This document shows, in pieces, positions 25,564 to 34,277 of a stretch of 64,000 bases of DNA. The position numbers and the translations under genes are program-made. The stretch spans positions 62,001-126,000 of the forward strand of contig NZ_BBZJ01000020.1 of the NCBI RefSeq assembly GCF_001417775.1, read 5' to 3'. The notes beneath the pieces were generated by a model. The model worked only from the letters and a program-made list of their open reading frames with translations. It was not told the origin of the DNA and searched no databases. The stretch is from Streptomyces sp. TP-A0356 (GTDB lineage: Bacteria; Actinomycetota; Actinomycetes; Streptomycetales; Streptomycetaceae). The first letter of the stretch is position 1. The number at the start of each line of letters is the position of its first letter.

Positions 25564-27147
25564 TCAACCGAGTGCGGATGCCGCCCCCTTGAACACCAGT
25601 CCGGCCCCGAGGACCACGACGACGAAGGCGGACCCCAGCGGCGCGGTCCTGCGTACCAGCGCCGCCGCCGGGCCGCGGGTCCAGCGCGGGCGCCGGTCCA
25701 GCACGCGGTTCATCCCGCTGCCCAGCTTGACCACGGCGACCCCGGCCGCCGTCAGCGTCAGGGCGAGCCCGGCGCCGTACGCCACGACGAGCAGGAGGCC
25801 GAACCAGGCCTGGCCGAGCGCGGCGGCGCCGACGAGGACCACCACGGCGGAGGGGCTGGGCACGAGCCCGCCGGCGAAGCCGAGGAGGAGCGTGCCGCGG
25901 AGCGTGGGGGCGGTGGGGTGGGTGTGGGTGAGGCCTCCGTGGGTGTGGGGGATGCCGTGGTCGTGGTCGTGATCACGGCCGTGTTCGTGGTCGTGTTCGT
26001 GGTCGTGGGTGCGCGGGTGACCGTGGTCGTGCGTGTGGTCCGTGTCGTGGTGTGAGTGCTCGTGCTCGTGCTCGTGCCCGTGCCCCTGGGTGTGCTGGTG
26101 CCCGTGGGTGTGCCCCCGGGCGCGCCATGCGCGTCGTACGAGGGACGCGCCCGCCAGAGTCACCAGGACCCCGCTCGCCAGGCCCAGCCACGCGATCACC
26201 GAGGGCGCCGCCGCCGAACCGGCCGTGACCAGCAGGCCCAGGGCGACCACGCCCAGGGTGTGGGTGACCGTCACCGACGCGGCCAGAGGCAGGACGTCGC
26301 GGAGCCTCGCCCGGCCCCCGCGGGCGGCCGCCGTCGCCGCCATCAGGGTCTTGCCGTGGCCCGGGGCGAGCGCGTGCATCGCGCCGAGTCCGACCGCGAT
26401 GACCAGGGCGAGCGCGGCGAAGCCAGGGGTGAGGTCGTGACGGGCGACCAGATCGTCCAGCGCCCGGGTCCAGCGGTCGGCGCCGCGCGGCAGGATCGCG
26501 GAGGCCGGCGCGTCCGAGCGGTCGTCGGTGAGGGCCGGGCCGCCGGGGCGCACGCGCAGCGAGGCCTTGACCGTGTCGGCCGGTGAGGCGAGCAACTCCT
26601 TGGGATAGCTGGTCAGTTCACGGGACACGGATGTCTTCGGCACGTCCGACGCCGTCAGCGTCATACGGTCGCCGCGCGCGGTGATCTCCCGCCAGCCCGG
26701 CCCGGTGGCCGCGCCCGCGCTGTGGAAGCCGAGGGTGACGGCCTCCCCCGTGGGCAGCGGTGCGGTCAGCCGGCACTCCACGCGCAGGGTGTTCAGCCCC
26801 GCCTGGCCGGGGCGCAGTCGTGCCCGGCCGGACTCGACGGTGAGCGCGGCCGGGTGTCCGCCGACGGTGAACGTGCCGCCCTCGGCGGCCTTCGCGCACC
26901 GCCGGCGGGCCCACTCGGTGAGACCGAGCCTCGTGATGTCGGGCTTGGCCTGGGTGGCCGGGATCTCCGCGAGGTCCTCGAGGTGGTCGATCCGCAGCTG
27001 CCCGGGGGCGGCGACCAGGCCGTCGTACCGGTTGACGGTGAAGTTGCCGAGCGGGTGGGCGCTCGCGGGGCCGGAAGGGACGAGGACGAGCGTGCAGGCC
27101 GCCGCGAGGACGGCCGCGCCGGAGGCGGCGAGGCGACGGAGGTTCAC
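25564..27147 (-). CDS. NicO/RcnA-type nickel-cobalt transporter with extracytoplasmic domain
   Basis: A 527-residue protein: signal sequence, then an extracytoplasmic domain opening HPLGNFTVNRYDGL (about 31-230), then six or more membrane helices of the NicO fold with LGAMHALAPGHGKTLMAA and, in the second half, GLVPSPSAVVVLVGAAALG. A cytoplasmic or periplasmic loop (about 340-410) is packed with His/Asp, a metal-sensing or buffering stretch. The HALxPGHGK motif indicates Ni/Co-type transport, most likely efflux. The ATG overlaps the TPR gene stop (ATGA). Part of the DUF4331-TPR-NicO unit. Confidence 0.85.
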   Translation of the reverse strand: MNLRRLAASGAAVLAAACTLVLVPSGPASAHPLGNFTVNRYDGLVAAPGQLRIDHLEDLAEIPATQAKPDITRLGLTEWARRRCAKAAEGGTFTVGGHPAALTVESGRARLRPGQAGLNTLRVECRLTAPLPTGEAVTLGFHSAGAATGPGWREITARGDRMTLTASDVPKTSVSRELTSYPKELLASPADTVKASLRVRPGGPALTDDRSDAPASAILPRGADRWTRALDDLVARHDLTPGFAALALVIAVGLGAMHALAPGHGKTLMAATAAARGGRARLRDVLPLAASVTVTHTLGVVALGLLVTAGSAAAPSVIAWLGLASGVLVTLAGASLVRRAWRARGHTHGHQHTQGHGHEHEHEHSHHDTDHTHDHGHPRTHDHEHDHEHGRDHDHDHGIPHTHGGLTHTHPTAPTLRGTLLLGFAGGLVPSPSAVVVLVGAAALGQAWFGLLLVVAYGAGLALTLTAAGVAVVKLGSGMNRVLDRRPRWTRGPAAALVRRTAPLGSAFVVVVLGAGLVFKGAASALG

Positions 27148-29264
27148 TTCATCGCCTCCAGTGCCGTACGGGCCTCGCGCGCACCCAGCGGTGAGAAGCC
27201 GGGGTTGAGGCCGAGGGCCGCGGTGAGCGAGGCGCGGGCCTCGTCGGTGTGACCGGTGGCTCGCTCGATGACGCCGCGGTGGTACAGGAACGCGGCGTTG
27301 CGGTAACCGGTGGCCGTGGCCTGCCGGGCGTAGCGGAGGGCTTCCTGGTCATGGCCGTTGACGTGCAGGGCCCAGGCGAGGGCGTCCGCCGTGTGCACGG
27401 TGTGGCGGCGTGCCCACTCGGCTCGGGCGGCCCTCAGCGCGGACTCGTGGTCGCCGTGGTCGGCCGCGGCGAGGGCCGTGTCCAGGTCGGCGTCGACACC
27501 GTTGGCGCGGGCGAGCGAGACCCAGGCGTCGACGAGGGCGTACTGGTCGCGGGCCTTGGCCGGATCGCCCTCCTTGCCCCGTGCCTCGTACAACTCGCCG
27601 AGCTCCACGAGGGGCTGGGGGAGCGGATAGCGGTCGACGACCTGCTCCATACCGCGGATCGCGTCCGCGGTGTCGCCCTGGGCGGCCTGGGCGCGGGCAC
27701 GGCCCTCCAGCGCGGGGAGATAGGTGTCGTCGGCGGCCAGGGCGCGGGCGTAGTGGGTGAGGGCCGTCCCGTAGTCGCCCTGGTTCCAGGCGAGTTGGGC
27801 GAGCGCCGTCGCCACGTACGCGATGTCGCCGCGGGCGGTGGCCGTGGCGAGGGCCTGTTCCAGGACGCGGCGCGCGGTCCTCACGTCGCCGCGCAGTTCG
27901 TGGACGTAGGCGTAGCGCGTGAAGACGGGGACGCCGGGGTGGCGCGAGTCGGCCAGGTTCGCGGCCTTGGAGGCGTCGGCGTAGCGGCCGAGTTCGACCA
28001 GCGCGTCGATACGGGAGCACAGCGCGCGCTCGCTGTACGGGTTCTGCCGCAGGGCCAGATCCGCGTACTTCAGGGCGCCGGTGAAATCGTGGCGGGCCGC
28101 GGCGAGAGCGGCCCGGCCGGCGAACGCGGCGTCGTCGTCCGGGCGGAGCCCGAGGGAACGGTCGAGCGCGCGCTGCGCCTGCGGGTACCGGGACGGGTCA
28201 CCCTTGGTGCGGGCCTGTTCGACGTACGCCAGTCCGAGGGTCGCCCAGCTGCCGTGGTCCCGTGGCTGGGCGCGAAGATGAGCCTGCAGGGCCCGGATGC
28301 TCGTGTCGAGGTCGCCACCGGCGAGCAGCTCCGGCGAGACCCCGCTCGGCGCGGAGGCGACGGGCGCCGTGTCGTTGTCCCGCGCGGCGCCGACGACCAC
28401 GGCCCCGGCGGTGAGCGCGACGGCCAATGAGGCGACACAGAACCCCAGCCGCGCGGCCCGCCACCGCCGCCCCGCCGCGGCGAACCTCCGCAACGCGAGG
28501 ACCCGCTCACCCCGGCCACCGGCCGCTTCGGCCGGTGAACTCGGCGTCGGGTCGTCGATCGGCTCGTCACGCGTGCCGGAGTCTTCGGCGCGGGCGGGAG
28601 CCGGTGCCGTACGGTCGGCGCGCTCGCCGGACGCCTCGGCGGTCCGCGCCGGGCCTGCGGCCGCCGGGCCCTCACGGCGCGGCGGCTCCTCGGAAACGCT
28701 CGTGGGCCTCGCGTCGGCGCTACCCACGCCCTCCTCGGCGCACCGGCCGCGCTCCCGGGAATCCGTGACGGCGCGGACGCCGTGCTCCTGGGAATCCGTG
28801 ACGGCGTCGACGCCGTGCTCCTGGGAATCCGTGATGGCGCGGACGCCGTGCTCCTGGGAATCCGTGATGGCGCGGACGCCGTGCTCCTGGGAATCCGTGA
28901 TGGCGCGGACGCCGTGCTCCCGGGAACCCGTGACGGCGCGGACGCCGTGCTCCCCGGAATCCGTGACGGCGCGGACGCCGTGCTCCCCGGAACCCGTGAC
29001 GGCGCGGACGCCGTGCTCCCCGGAACCCGTGACGGCGTCGACGCCGTGCTCCCGGGAATCCGTGACGGCGCGGACGCCGTGCTCCCCGGAACCCGTGACG
29101 GCGTCGACGCCGTGCTCCTCGGCGCTCGTGGTGCCCTCCCGGACGCCCGTGGTGTGCTCCTCGGGCATCGTCTCCGCCGCGCGGGGCGTCGGCCTCGGTG
29201 GCCCGGCCTTCGGCCGGTCGCCGTGCCCGCTCTCCGGCGCGCTCTCGTTCGTACGCGGGGGCAT
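27144..29264 (-). CDS. Membrane-anchored TPR protein with an 11-residue repeat tract
   Basis: A 706-residue protein. The N-terminal 170 residues include 11 exact-length copies of an 11-residue unit (EHGVRAVTDSR type). Residues 171-270 are acidic and Pro/Ala-rich, a membrane helix follows (272-294), and the rest is a superhelix of TPR motifs (for example ATLGLAYVEQARTKGDPSRYPQAQRAL). The start is supported by GAGGAG upstream of the ATG, so the repeat tract is translated. TPRs lie outside the membrane if the short helix inserts with its N-terminus inside. Translationally coupled to the NicO gene. Probably a scaffold for the same unit. Confidence 0.8.
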   Translation of the reverse strand: MPPRTNESAPESGHGDRPKAGPPRPTPRAAETMPEEHTTGVREGTTSAEEHGVDAVTGSGEHGVRAVTDSREHGVDAVTGSGEHGVRAVTGSGEHGVRAVTDSGEHGVRAVTGSREHGVRAITDSQEHGVRAITDSQEHGVRAITDSQEHGVDAVTDSQEHGVRAVTDSRERGRCAEEGVGSADARPTSVSEEPPRREGPAAAGPARTAEASGERADRTAPAPARAEDSGTRDEPIDDPTPSSPAEAAGGRGERVLALRRFAAAGRRWRAARLGFCVASLAVALTAGAVVVGAARDNDTAPVASAPSGVSPELLAGGDLDTSIRALQAHLRAQPRDHGSWATLGLAYVEQARTKGDPSRYPQAQRALDRSLGLRPDDDAAFAGRAALAAARHDFTGALKYADLALRQNPYSERALCSRIDALVELGRYADASKAANLADSRHPGVPVFTRYAYVHELRGDVRTARRVLEQALATATARGDIAYVATALAQLAWNQGDYGTALTHYARALAADDTYLPALEGRARAQAAQGDTADAIRGMEQVVDRYPLPQPLVELGELYEARGKEGDPAKARDQYALVDAWVSLARANGVDADLDTALAAADHGDHESALRAARAEWARRHTVHTADALAWALHVNGHDQEALRYARQATATGYRNAAFLYHRGVIERATGHTDEARASLTAALGLNPGFSPLGAREARTALEAMK
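28755..29117 (-). repeat. 33-bp in-frame minisatellite, 11 copies
   Basis: The tract is exactly 363 bp, 11 units of 33 bp, coding for EHGV(R/D)A(V/I)T(D/G)S(R/G/Q). Several adjacent copies are identical at DNA level, showing recent expansion. Unit length is a multiple of three, so copy changes keep the frame. Confidence 0.95.
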
Positions 29265-29391
29265 GCCCTCTCCTCAGTGTGCTGGGCGGAAACGGTCGGG
29301 CGGCGCGGCCCGCGCCGTGGGGGACGGGGAGGTACGGGCCGCGCCGGTCGAGGGGACGAGACCGGTGGGCGGGCCTCGTCCGGTGGGTGGA

Positions 29392-30918
29392 TCAGTACGC
29401 CCGGTAGCGGGTGCGCCGACGCCACCACATCACCGCGGTGCCGATCAGCAGGACCCCGGCGACGCCCGCCGCCGCGGATGTCGCGATCAGCGTGGTGTCG
29501 GGGCCGCTCGCACCGGTCGCCTGCAGCCCGTCACCCAGCTGGTTGCGTACGTTGTTACCGGTGCCCTTCGCCAGCGGACCGCGCGAGCCCGAGGTCGGCT
29601 GCGCCAGATAGGGGAAGGAGTTCCCGAACTTCTGGTCGTTCGCGTCGACCCCGTCACCGAGGCCGGTCTTCTGACCGACCAGGAAGCCCTCCATCACCTG
29701 CAGCGCCTCGTCGATCACGTCGTCGGTGAGCCGACGCCCGTTCGGGAAGCCCGCGTTGTCGCCGTCGAGCACACCGAGCCGCTTCGGCGTGGCGCTCGGC
29801 TTGATCGAGGTGTTGAGCCGCAGCTCCTCCGCCGGCCGTACGTTCGGCGGCTGGTTGAGGCCCTTCACGCCCTTCAGGAAGACGTCCACCAGGTCGTTGC
29901 GGGGCTCGGCCGGCGCCTTGATCTTGTAGATCGCCTCGATGAGCTTCGGCACCTCCGGGTTGGTCACGTTCTTCAGGAACTGCGCGTCGTACCGCGGCGA
30001 GGACGCGTTGAACCTGTCCTTGTCCTTCTGCGGGTTGACCACCTCGTTGACGAGCGGGTTGCCGAGGCGGGAGACCTGCGTCCAGTCGCCGTGCGCGTCC
30101 TTGCGCTGGACCGTCGACCAGATGCCGACGACCGGCTGGTACTTCGACTGCCGGATCAGGTCGTTCGGCACCTGCAGGGCGAGGGAGTTGACGTTGTAGC
30201 CCTTGAGGGTGTCGTTGCCGACCTCCGAGAGGTTCCCGCCGTAGAGCAGGTCGAAGACGCGCAGATCCGCGAAGAAGGGGTCTTCCGCCTGTCCGGCGAA
30301 CGTCTGCGCGCCGCCCGTGAGCTTGTACACGGCCTGGTCGCGCAGCTTCCCGTAGTCCGGCATCGACGCCTTGCCGACGTTCGACGGCGCGACCGGAACG
30401 TTGTCCGCGACCCTCGTCCGCGCGACGACCTTCTCGTCGCGCAGCTTGAGCAGGTCGATGTTGTAGGTCTGAGTGATGTTCAGGTTGGGGTCGCCGAGGC
30501 TTTTGACCGCGCCGGTGTTGTACAGGAAGGTGTTCCCGTTCTTCCTGTGCGTCTTGAACGTGTAGCGGAAGACCAGGTCGCTGCGGGCGTCACCGTTGCT
30601 GTCGATGTGGATGTCGTACTGCGCGTCGTCCGCGAAGGTGTAGAAGTTCGGCCCGCCCGCGGGCTCCTCGAAGGGGATGAAGTTCGCGATGACCGTCGTC
30701 GTGTCCGGCTTGTCGGGGCTCACGAACGCATACAGGTCGGTGTTGTCGTACTGCGGCTGCCCGGAGATCAGCGGGGCCTCCCGGTGGGAGGAGGCGGAGG
30801 CCGCCCGCGGTTCCAGCGCGGACACGCCGGCGGCCGCGAGCCCCCCGGCGGCCAGCGCGCCACAGATGAGGGCCGCGATGCTCCTGCGCCCCACGCCGCT
30901 CCTGGAGATAGGTGTCAT
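29392..30918 (-). CDS. DUF4331 exported protein with C-terminal membrane anchor
   Basis: A 508-residue protein. Signal peptide (RSGVGRRSIAALICGALAAGG to ASA), then the family hallmark SSHREAPLISGQPQYDNTDLYAFVSPD at the mature N-terminus, a long beta-rich domain, and a C-terminal hydrophobic helix followed by WWRRRTRYRAY. DUF4331 has no proven function. The C-terminus holds it at the outer face of the membrane. First gene of the minus-strand unit with TPR and NicO genes, divergent from an ECF sigma gene, which suggests control by that sigma factor. Confidence 0.85.
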   Translation of the reverse strand: MTPISRSGVGRRSIAALICGALAAGGLAAAGVSALEPRAASASSHREAPLISGQPQYDNTDLYAFVSPDKPDTTTVIANFIPFEEPAGGPNFYTFADDAQYDIHIDSNGDARSDLVFRYTFKTHRKNGNTFLYNTGAVKSLGDPNLNITQTYNIDLLKLRDEKVVARTRVADNVPVAPSNVGKASMPDYGKLRDQAVYKLTGGAQTFAGQAEDPFFADLRVFDLLYGGNLSEVGNDTLKGYNVNSLALQVPNDLIRQSKYQPVVGIWSTVQRKDAHGDWTQVSRLGNPLVNEVVNPQKDKDRFNASSPRYDAQFLKNVTNPEVPKLIEAIYKIKAPAEPRNDLVDVFLKGVKGLNQPPNVRPAEELRLNTSIKPSATPKRLGVLDGDNAGFPNGRRLTDDVIDEALQVMEGFLVGQKTGLGDGVDANDQKFGNSFPYLAQPTSGSRGPLAKGTGNNVRNQLGDGLQATGASGPDTTLIATSAAAGVAGVLLIGTAVMWWRRRTRYRAY

Positions 30919-31124
30919 GCCGTCCGTCCTCAGTGCCAACTTGCCTGACACACCGGGATTCGGAGCGGCCGCCGAAGCGGATTGGTCGAATCTGAGAAAT
31001 CATTTCGTGCCTGCTCGACCCGCGTTTTCGCGCCGCTGATCCGTAACACCGTCCGAGAGCGTGAGCGCGAAGAGCGCCACAGTGACGCGAGCGGGCCGTG
31101 CCGACGGCGCAGAGGAGGGTACGA

Positions 31125-31667
31125 GTGGGGGCGGACGAACTTCTGGTGCTCGTGGCCGGAGGCGACCAGAAGGCCTTCGAGGAACTGTACGGAATGGTGT
31201 CCGGGCCGGTGTTCGGCCTGGTGCGGCGGGTCGTACGGGACCCGGCGCAGTCGGAGGAGGTGTCCCAGGAGGTGCTGCTCGAACTGTGGCGCTCGGCACC
31301 GCGGTTCGACCCCGGCCGCGGCAGCGCACTGGCGTGGATCCTCACCCTCGCGCACCGACGTGCCGTCGACCGGGTGCGCAGCGCCCGCGCGGCCGGCGAA
31401 CGCGAGCAGCGCGAGGCCCGGCGCGCCCACCACCCCGCCTTCGACCACGTCGCCGAGGAGGTGGAGGCGGGCCTGGAGCGCGAGTGGGTGCGCCGCTGCC
31501 TGGACCGCCTCACCGCACTGCAACGCCAGTCGGTCACGCTCGCCTACTACGACGGTTACACGTACCGTGAGGTGGCCGAGCGGCTCTCGCTGCCGCTCGG
31601 CACGGTCAAGACGCGGATGCGCGACGGACTCACCCGGCTGCGCGAATGCCTGGGAGGAGTCGCATGA
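31125..31667 (+). CDS. ECF sigma factor, SigK-like
   Basis: A 180-residue sigma factor with region 2 (FEELYGMVSGPVFGLVRRVVRDPAQSEEVSQEVLLELW) and region 4 (LTALQRQSVTLAYYDGYTYREVAERLSLPLGTVKTRMRDGLTRLRE). The GTG start is preferred because AGGAGGG lies 5 bp upstream. The following gene, overlapping by 4 bp, encodes its membrane anti-sigma factor. The 206-bp divergent region before it probably includes an autoregulated promoter and the promoter of the DUF4331 gene. Confidence 0.9.
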   Translation: MGADELLVLVAGGDQKAFEELYGMVSGPVFGLVRRVVRDPAQSEEVSQEVLLELWRSAPRFDPGRGSALAWILTLAHRRAVDRVRSARAAGEREQREARRAHHPAFDHVAEEVEAGLEREWVRRCLDRLTALQRQSVTLAYYDGYTYREVAERLSLPLGTVKTRMRDGLTRLRECLGGVA

Positions 31668-32485
31668 GCCTGTTCTCCCGCCTGCGCTCCGGCGATCTCC
31701 ACTCGCTCGCCGCGCCCTACGCTCTCGACGCCCTCGAACCCGACGAGCGGCGCCGCTTCGAGAGGCATCTCAAGGGCTGCGACCACTGTGCCGCCGAGGT
31801 GCGCGCCCTGTCCGAGGACGCCGTCCGCCTCGCCTGGTCCACCACGGCCCTGGCCCCGCCCGGCCTGCGCGACCGCGTCCTGACCGCCGTACGGAACATC
31901 CCACAGGACCCCGCGCCCGCGCAGGACGCTCCCCGCGCCCGCGCACCCCATCTTCCGCCGCACGTCTGGGGCACCGCACCGCCGCCACCGCGCGCCCGTG
32001 CGCCCCGGCTGCGCCCCCTCTTCGCCCCGCTGGCCACGGCCACGGCCGCGGCGGCCCTCGTCGTCGCCGCGCTCTTCGCCGTACAGGCCACCCAGACCCA
32101 GGACAGACTCGACGCGGAGCGCGCGCAGGCGCGTGAGATCGCCCACGTTCTCGCCGCCCCGGACGCCCGTGCGACCAGCGATCAGGGCGCCGGCGGCCGA
32201 GGAATCGGAGTGGTTGCCTCCGTATCCGAGGGCCGCGCCGTCGTCACCCTCAGCGGACTCGGTGCACCGCCCGGCGGCCGGGTGCACCAGCTCTGGCTCA
32301 TGCGCCCCAACGCCCAGCCGCGCTCCCTCGGGCTCTTCAGTGGCGACACGCCCTTGGTCGCGAGCGGTCTCGGCAGGTCCGCGACGTCACTCGCCGTAAC
32401 CGTCGAACCCGATGGCGGCTCAGCACAGCCGACCAGCCGACCGGTTGTCCAACTCGCCCTGCGATCCGTCGGATTCGGACAGTAG
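31664..32485 (+). CDS. Membrane anti-sigma factor, RskA-like with zinc-binding motif
   Basis: A 273-residue protein: N-terminal anti-sigma domain with His35-x3-Cys39-x2-Cys42 (RHLKGCDHC), Pro-rich linker, one membrane helix (about 120-141) and a C-terminal extracytoplasmic RskA domain (GIGVVASVSEGRAVVTLSGLGAPPGGRVHQLWLM). The layout implies regulated proteolysis or thiol-based release of the sigma factor. The ATG overlaps the sigma stop (ATGA). Confidence 0.9.
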   Translation: MSLFSRLRSGDLHSLAAPYALDALEPDERRRFERHLKGCDHCAAEVRALSEDAVRLAWSTTALAPPGLRDRVLTAVRNIPQDPAPAQDAPRARAPHLPPHVWGTAPPPPRARAPRLRPLFAPLATATAAAALVVAALFAVQATQTQDRLDAERAQAREIAHVLAAPDARATSDQGAGGRGIGVVASVSEGRAVVTLSGLGAPPGGRVHQLWLMRPNAQPRSLGLFSGDTPLVASGLGRSATSLAVTVEPDGGSAQPTSRPVVQLALRSVGFGQ

Positions 32486-32600
32486 CCGTCAACCCCCTTA
32501 CAGGGAAGGTGAATCCTGTGCCCGCGATACACGAGTGCCACGGGGGAGCGATAGGGTTACTCTGCCCGGGCCGGGTGGACTCGTACGGGTGGGGAGTGAC

Positions 32601-32870
32601 ATGGAACAGATAACAGTGCGCAGCAGGGCCAGGGTCCCTGCGATCACCTGCGGAAGCAGCGCGACCAGTTCGCGCCTCGACCGCCATCTCTCGGTGCTGG
32701 CAGGTCCTGCCATCCCGCAGCGCGAGACGGCCGAGGCGACTTCGCTGATGCGTGAGCTGACCGCGCGTGACACCGTGCGCCAGCGGAGCGGCAGGAGTGC
32801 GCGCGTCAGCAAGGTCTCGCTCTTCGCGCCGCTGCGCCGACTGCGCCGATCGCTGTTCGGCGGGCGCTGA
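32601..32870 (+). CDS. Small basic protein, 89 residues
   Basis: GGGGAG lies 5-6 bp before the ATG and codon bias is strong. The product starts MEQITVRSRARVPAITCG and ends LFAPLRRLRRSLFGGR, with a strongly basic C-terminus and no membrane helix. No family recognised. It lies 115 bp downstream of the anti-sigma gene and may be transcribed separately. Confidence 0.65.
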   Translation: MEQITVRSRARVPAITCGSSATSSRLDRHLSVLAGPAIPQRETAEATSLMRELTARDTVRQRSGRSARVSKVSLFAPLRRLRRSLFGGR

Positions 32871-32926
32871 GCGGCACCTGCGTTCCTCACGGCGCCCGCG
32901 AGCGGGCGTTCCACAAGGGCCCGCGC

Positions 32927-34135
32927 TCAGGCCGCCACACCGTCCCGGCGCAGCGCTGCGATCTCGTCGTCCGTCATCCCCACGGCACGCAGCAGCACCT
33001 CGGTGTGCTCCCCGAGCGCGGGCACGTCCCCCATCCGTGCGTCGGTCCCGCCCGGCAGCGTGATCGGCGGCAGCAATGCCCTCAGCGGTCCCACCGGCGT
33101 CCCCACCTCCCGCCACCGCTCCCGGGCCGCGAGCTGCGGATGCTGCGCCACGTCCCATAGGTCCCTGAGGCGCGCGCAGGCGATGCCGGCCGCCTCCAGG
33201 CGGGCCACGGCCTCGTCCGTCGCGAGCGCTTCCAGCGCCTTGCCGACCAGCGCGTCCGTGTCCTCCCGGTGGGCGACCCGCGCCGCGTTGGTCGCGTACG
33301 CGGGATCGGTCCCCAGCTCCGGCCGGCCGAGCACCTGCTCGGCGAGCCGCCGCCACTCCCGGTCGTTCTGCACGGACAGCAGCACCCGTCCGCCGTCCGC
33401 CGTCGGATAGGCGTCGTACGGCGCGATGACGGCGTGAGCCAGGCCCGTGCGCGCCGGTGGAGTGCCGTCGTGCATCGCGTGGTGCAGCGGATGTCCCATC
33501 CACTCGGCGAGCGACTCCAGCATGGAGATCTCGACCGGCCCGCCGCGCCCGGTCGTGCCCCGCCGGACGAGCGCCGCCAGCACCCCCGAGAACGCGTACA
33601 TGGCCGACGCGATGTCCGCCGCCGGGATCCCCGCCTTGACCGGCTCCCGCGGCGTCCCGGTGACCGACACCAGCCCCGCCTCGCACTGCACGAGCATGTC
33701 GTACGCCCGCTTGTCCGCGTACGGTCCCGACGCCCCGTAGCCCGAGATGTCCACGGCGATCAGCCAAGGGTGCGCCGCGCACAGCGTGGCCGCGTCCAGG
33801 CCGAGCCGGGCGGCGGCGCCGTGGGCGAGGTTCTGCACGAAGACGTCCGCGTCCGCGACCAGCCGGCGCACGACCTCCAGCCCCCGGGGGTCCTTCAGAT
33901 CCAGTGCGATCGACTCCTTGCCGCGGTTGCACCACACGAAGTGTGAGGCGAGACCCCGGGCGGCGGTGTCGTAGCCACGGGCGAAGTCACCGCCGTCGAC
34001 CCGCTCGATCTTGATCACCCGTGCACCCAGATCGGCGAGCTGGCGGGTGGCGAAGGGCGCGGCGACGGCCTGCTCCACGGCGACGACGGTGATGCCCTCC
34101 AGGGGCAGGGGAAGTGGCTCCATGCCGTGGATCAT
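32927..34135 (-). CDS. CaiB/BaiF family CoA-transferase (class III)
   Basis: A 402-residue enzyme. It has the N-terminal Rossmann segment ITVVAVEQAVAAPFATRQLADLGARVIKIE, IALDLKDPRG, and the catalytic Asp at about residue 146 in RAYDMLVQCEAGL. Family members transfer CoA between carboxylic acids without free intermediates. The donor and acceptor are unknown. The start may be either of two in-frame ATGs four codons apart. It stands alone, upstream of the type ISP-like gene's 3' gap. Confidence 0.87.
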   Translation of the reverse strand: MIHGMEPLPLPLEGITVVAVEQAVAAPFATRQLADLGARVIKIERVDGGDFARGYDTAARGLASHFVWCNRGKESIALDLKDPRGLEVVRRLVADADVFVQNLAHGAAARLGLDAATLCAAHPWLIAVDISGYGASGPYADKRAYDMLVQCEAGLVSVTGTPREPVKAGIPAADIASAMYAFSGVLAALVRRGTTGRGGPVEISMLESLAEWMGHPLHHAMHDGTPPARTGLAHAVIAPYDAYPTADGGRVLLSVQNDREWRRLAEQVLGRPELGTDPAYATNAARVAHREDTDALVGKALEALATDEAVARLEAAGIACARLRDLWDVAQHPQLAARERWREVGTPVGPLRALLPPITLPGGTDARMGDVPALGEHTEVLLRAVGMTDDEIAALRRDGVAA

Positions 34136-34277
34136 GTCCCCTGCACCACGCCTTTGTCAGTACCGGGCAGTGCTCTCCGCGTGCGGAGCGGCGGCACTAC
34201 GTCCCCCGCAAGGAGGATCTGTAGGAGCCGGCGGTCGACGCCGTCAGCGGGGAGCACGAGCCGTGCGAGCCCACTGC

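Noticed and set aside
28755..29117. Repeated 33-bp units resembling a CRISPR array
   Set aside because: The units are directly adjacent with no spacers and keep one protein frame; no cas genes are nearby.
28297..30948. Very long plus-strand open frame opposite the TPR and DUF4331 genes
   Set aside because: It is the complement of two well-supported genes, has no ribosome site and unnatural composition. High GC keeps it open.
32412..32600. Upstream extension of the 89-residue basic protein gene
   Set aside because: The extension overlaps the anti-sigma gene in a different frame, whereas the chosen ATG has a clear ribosome site.
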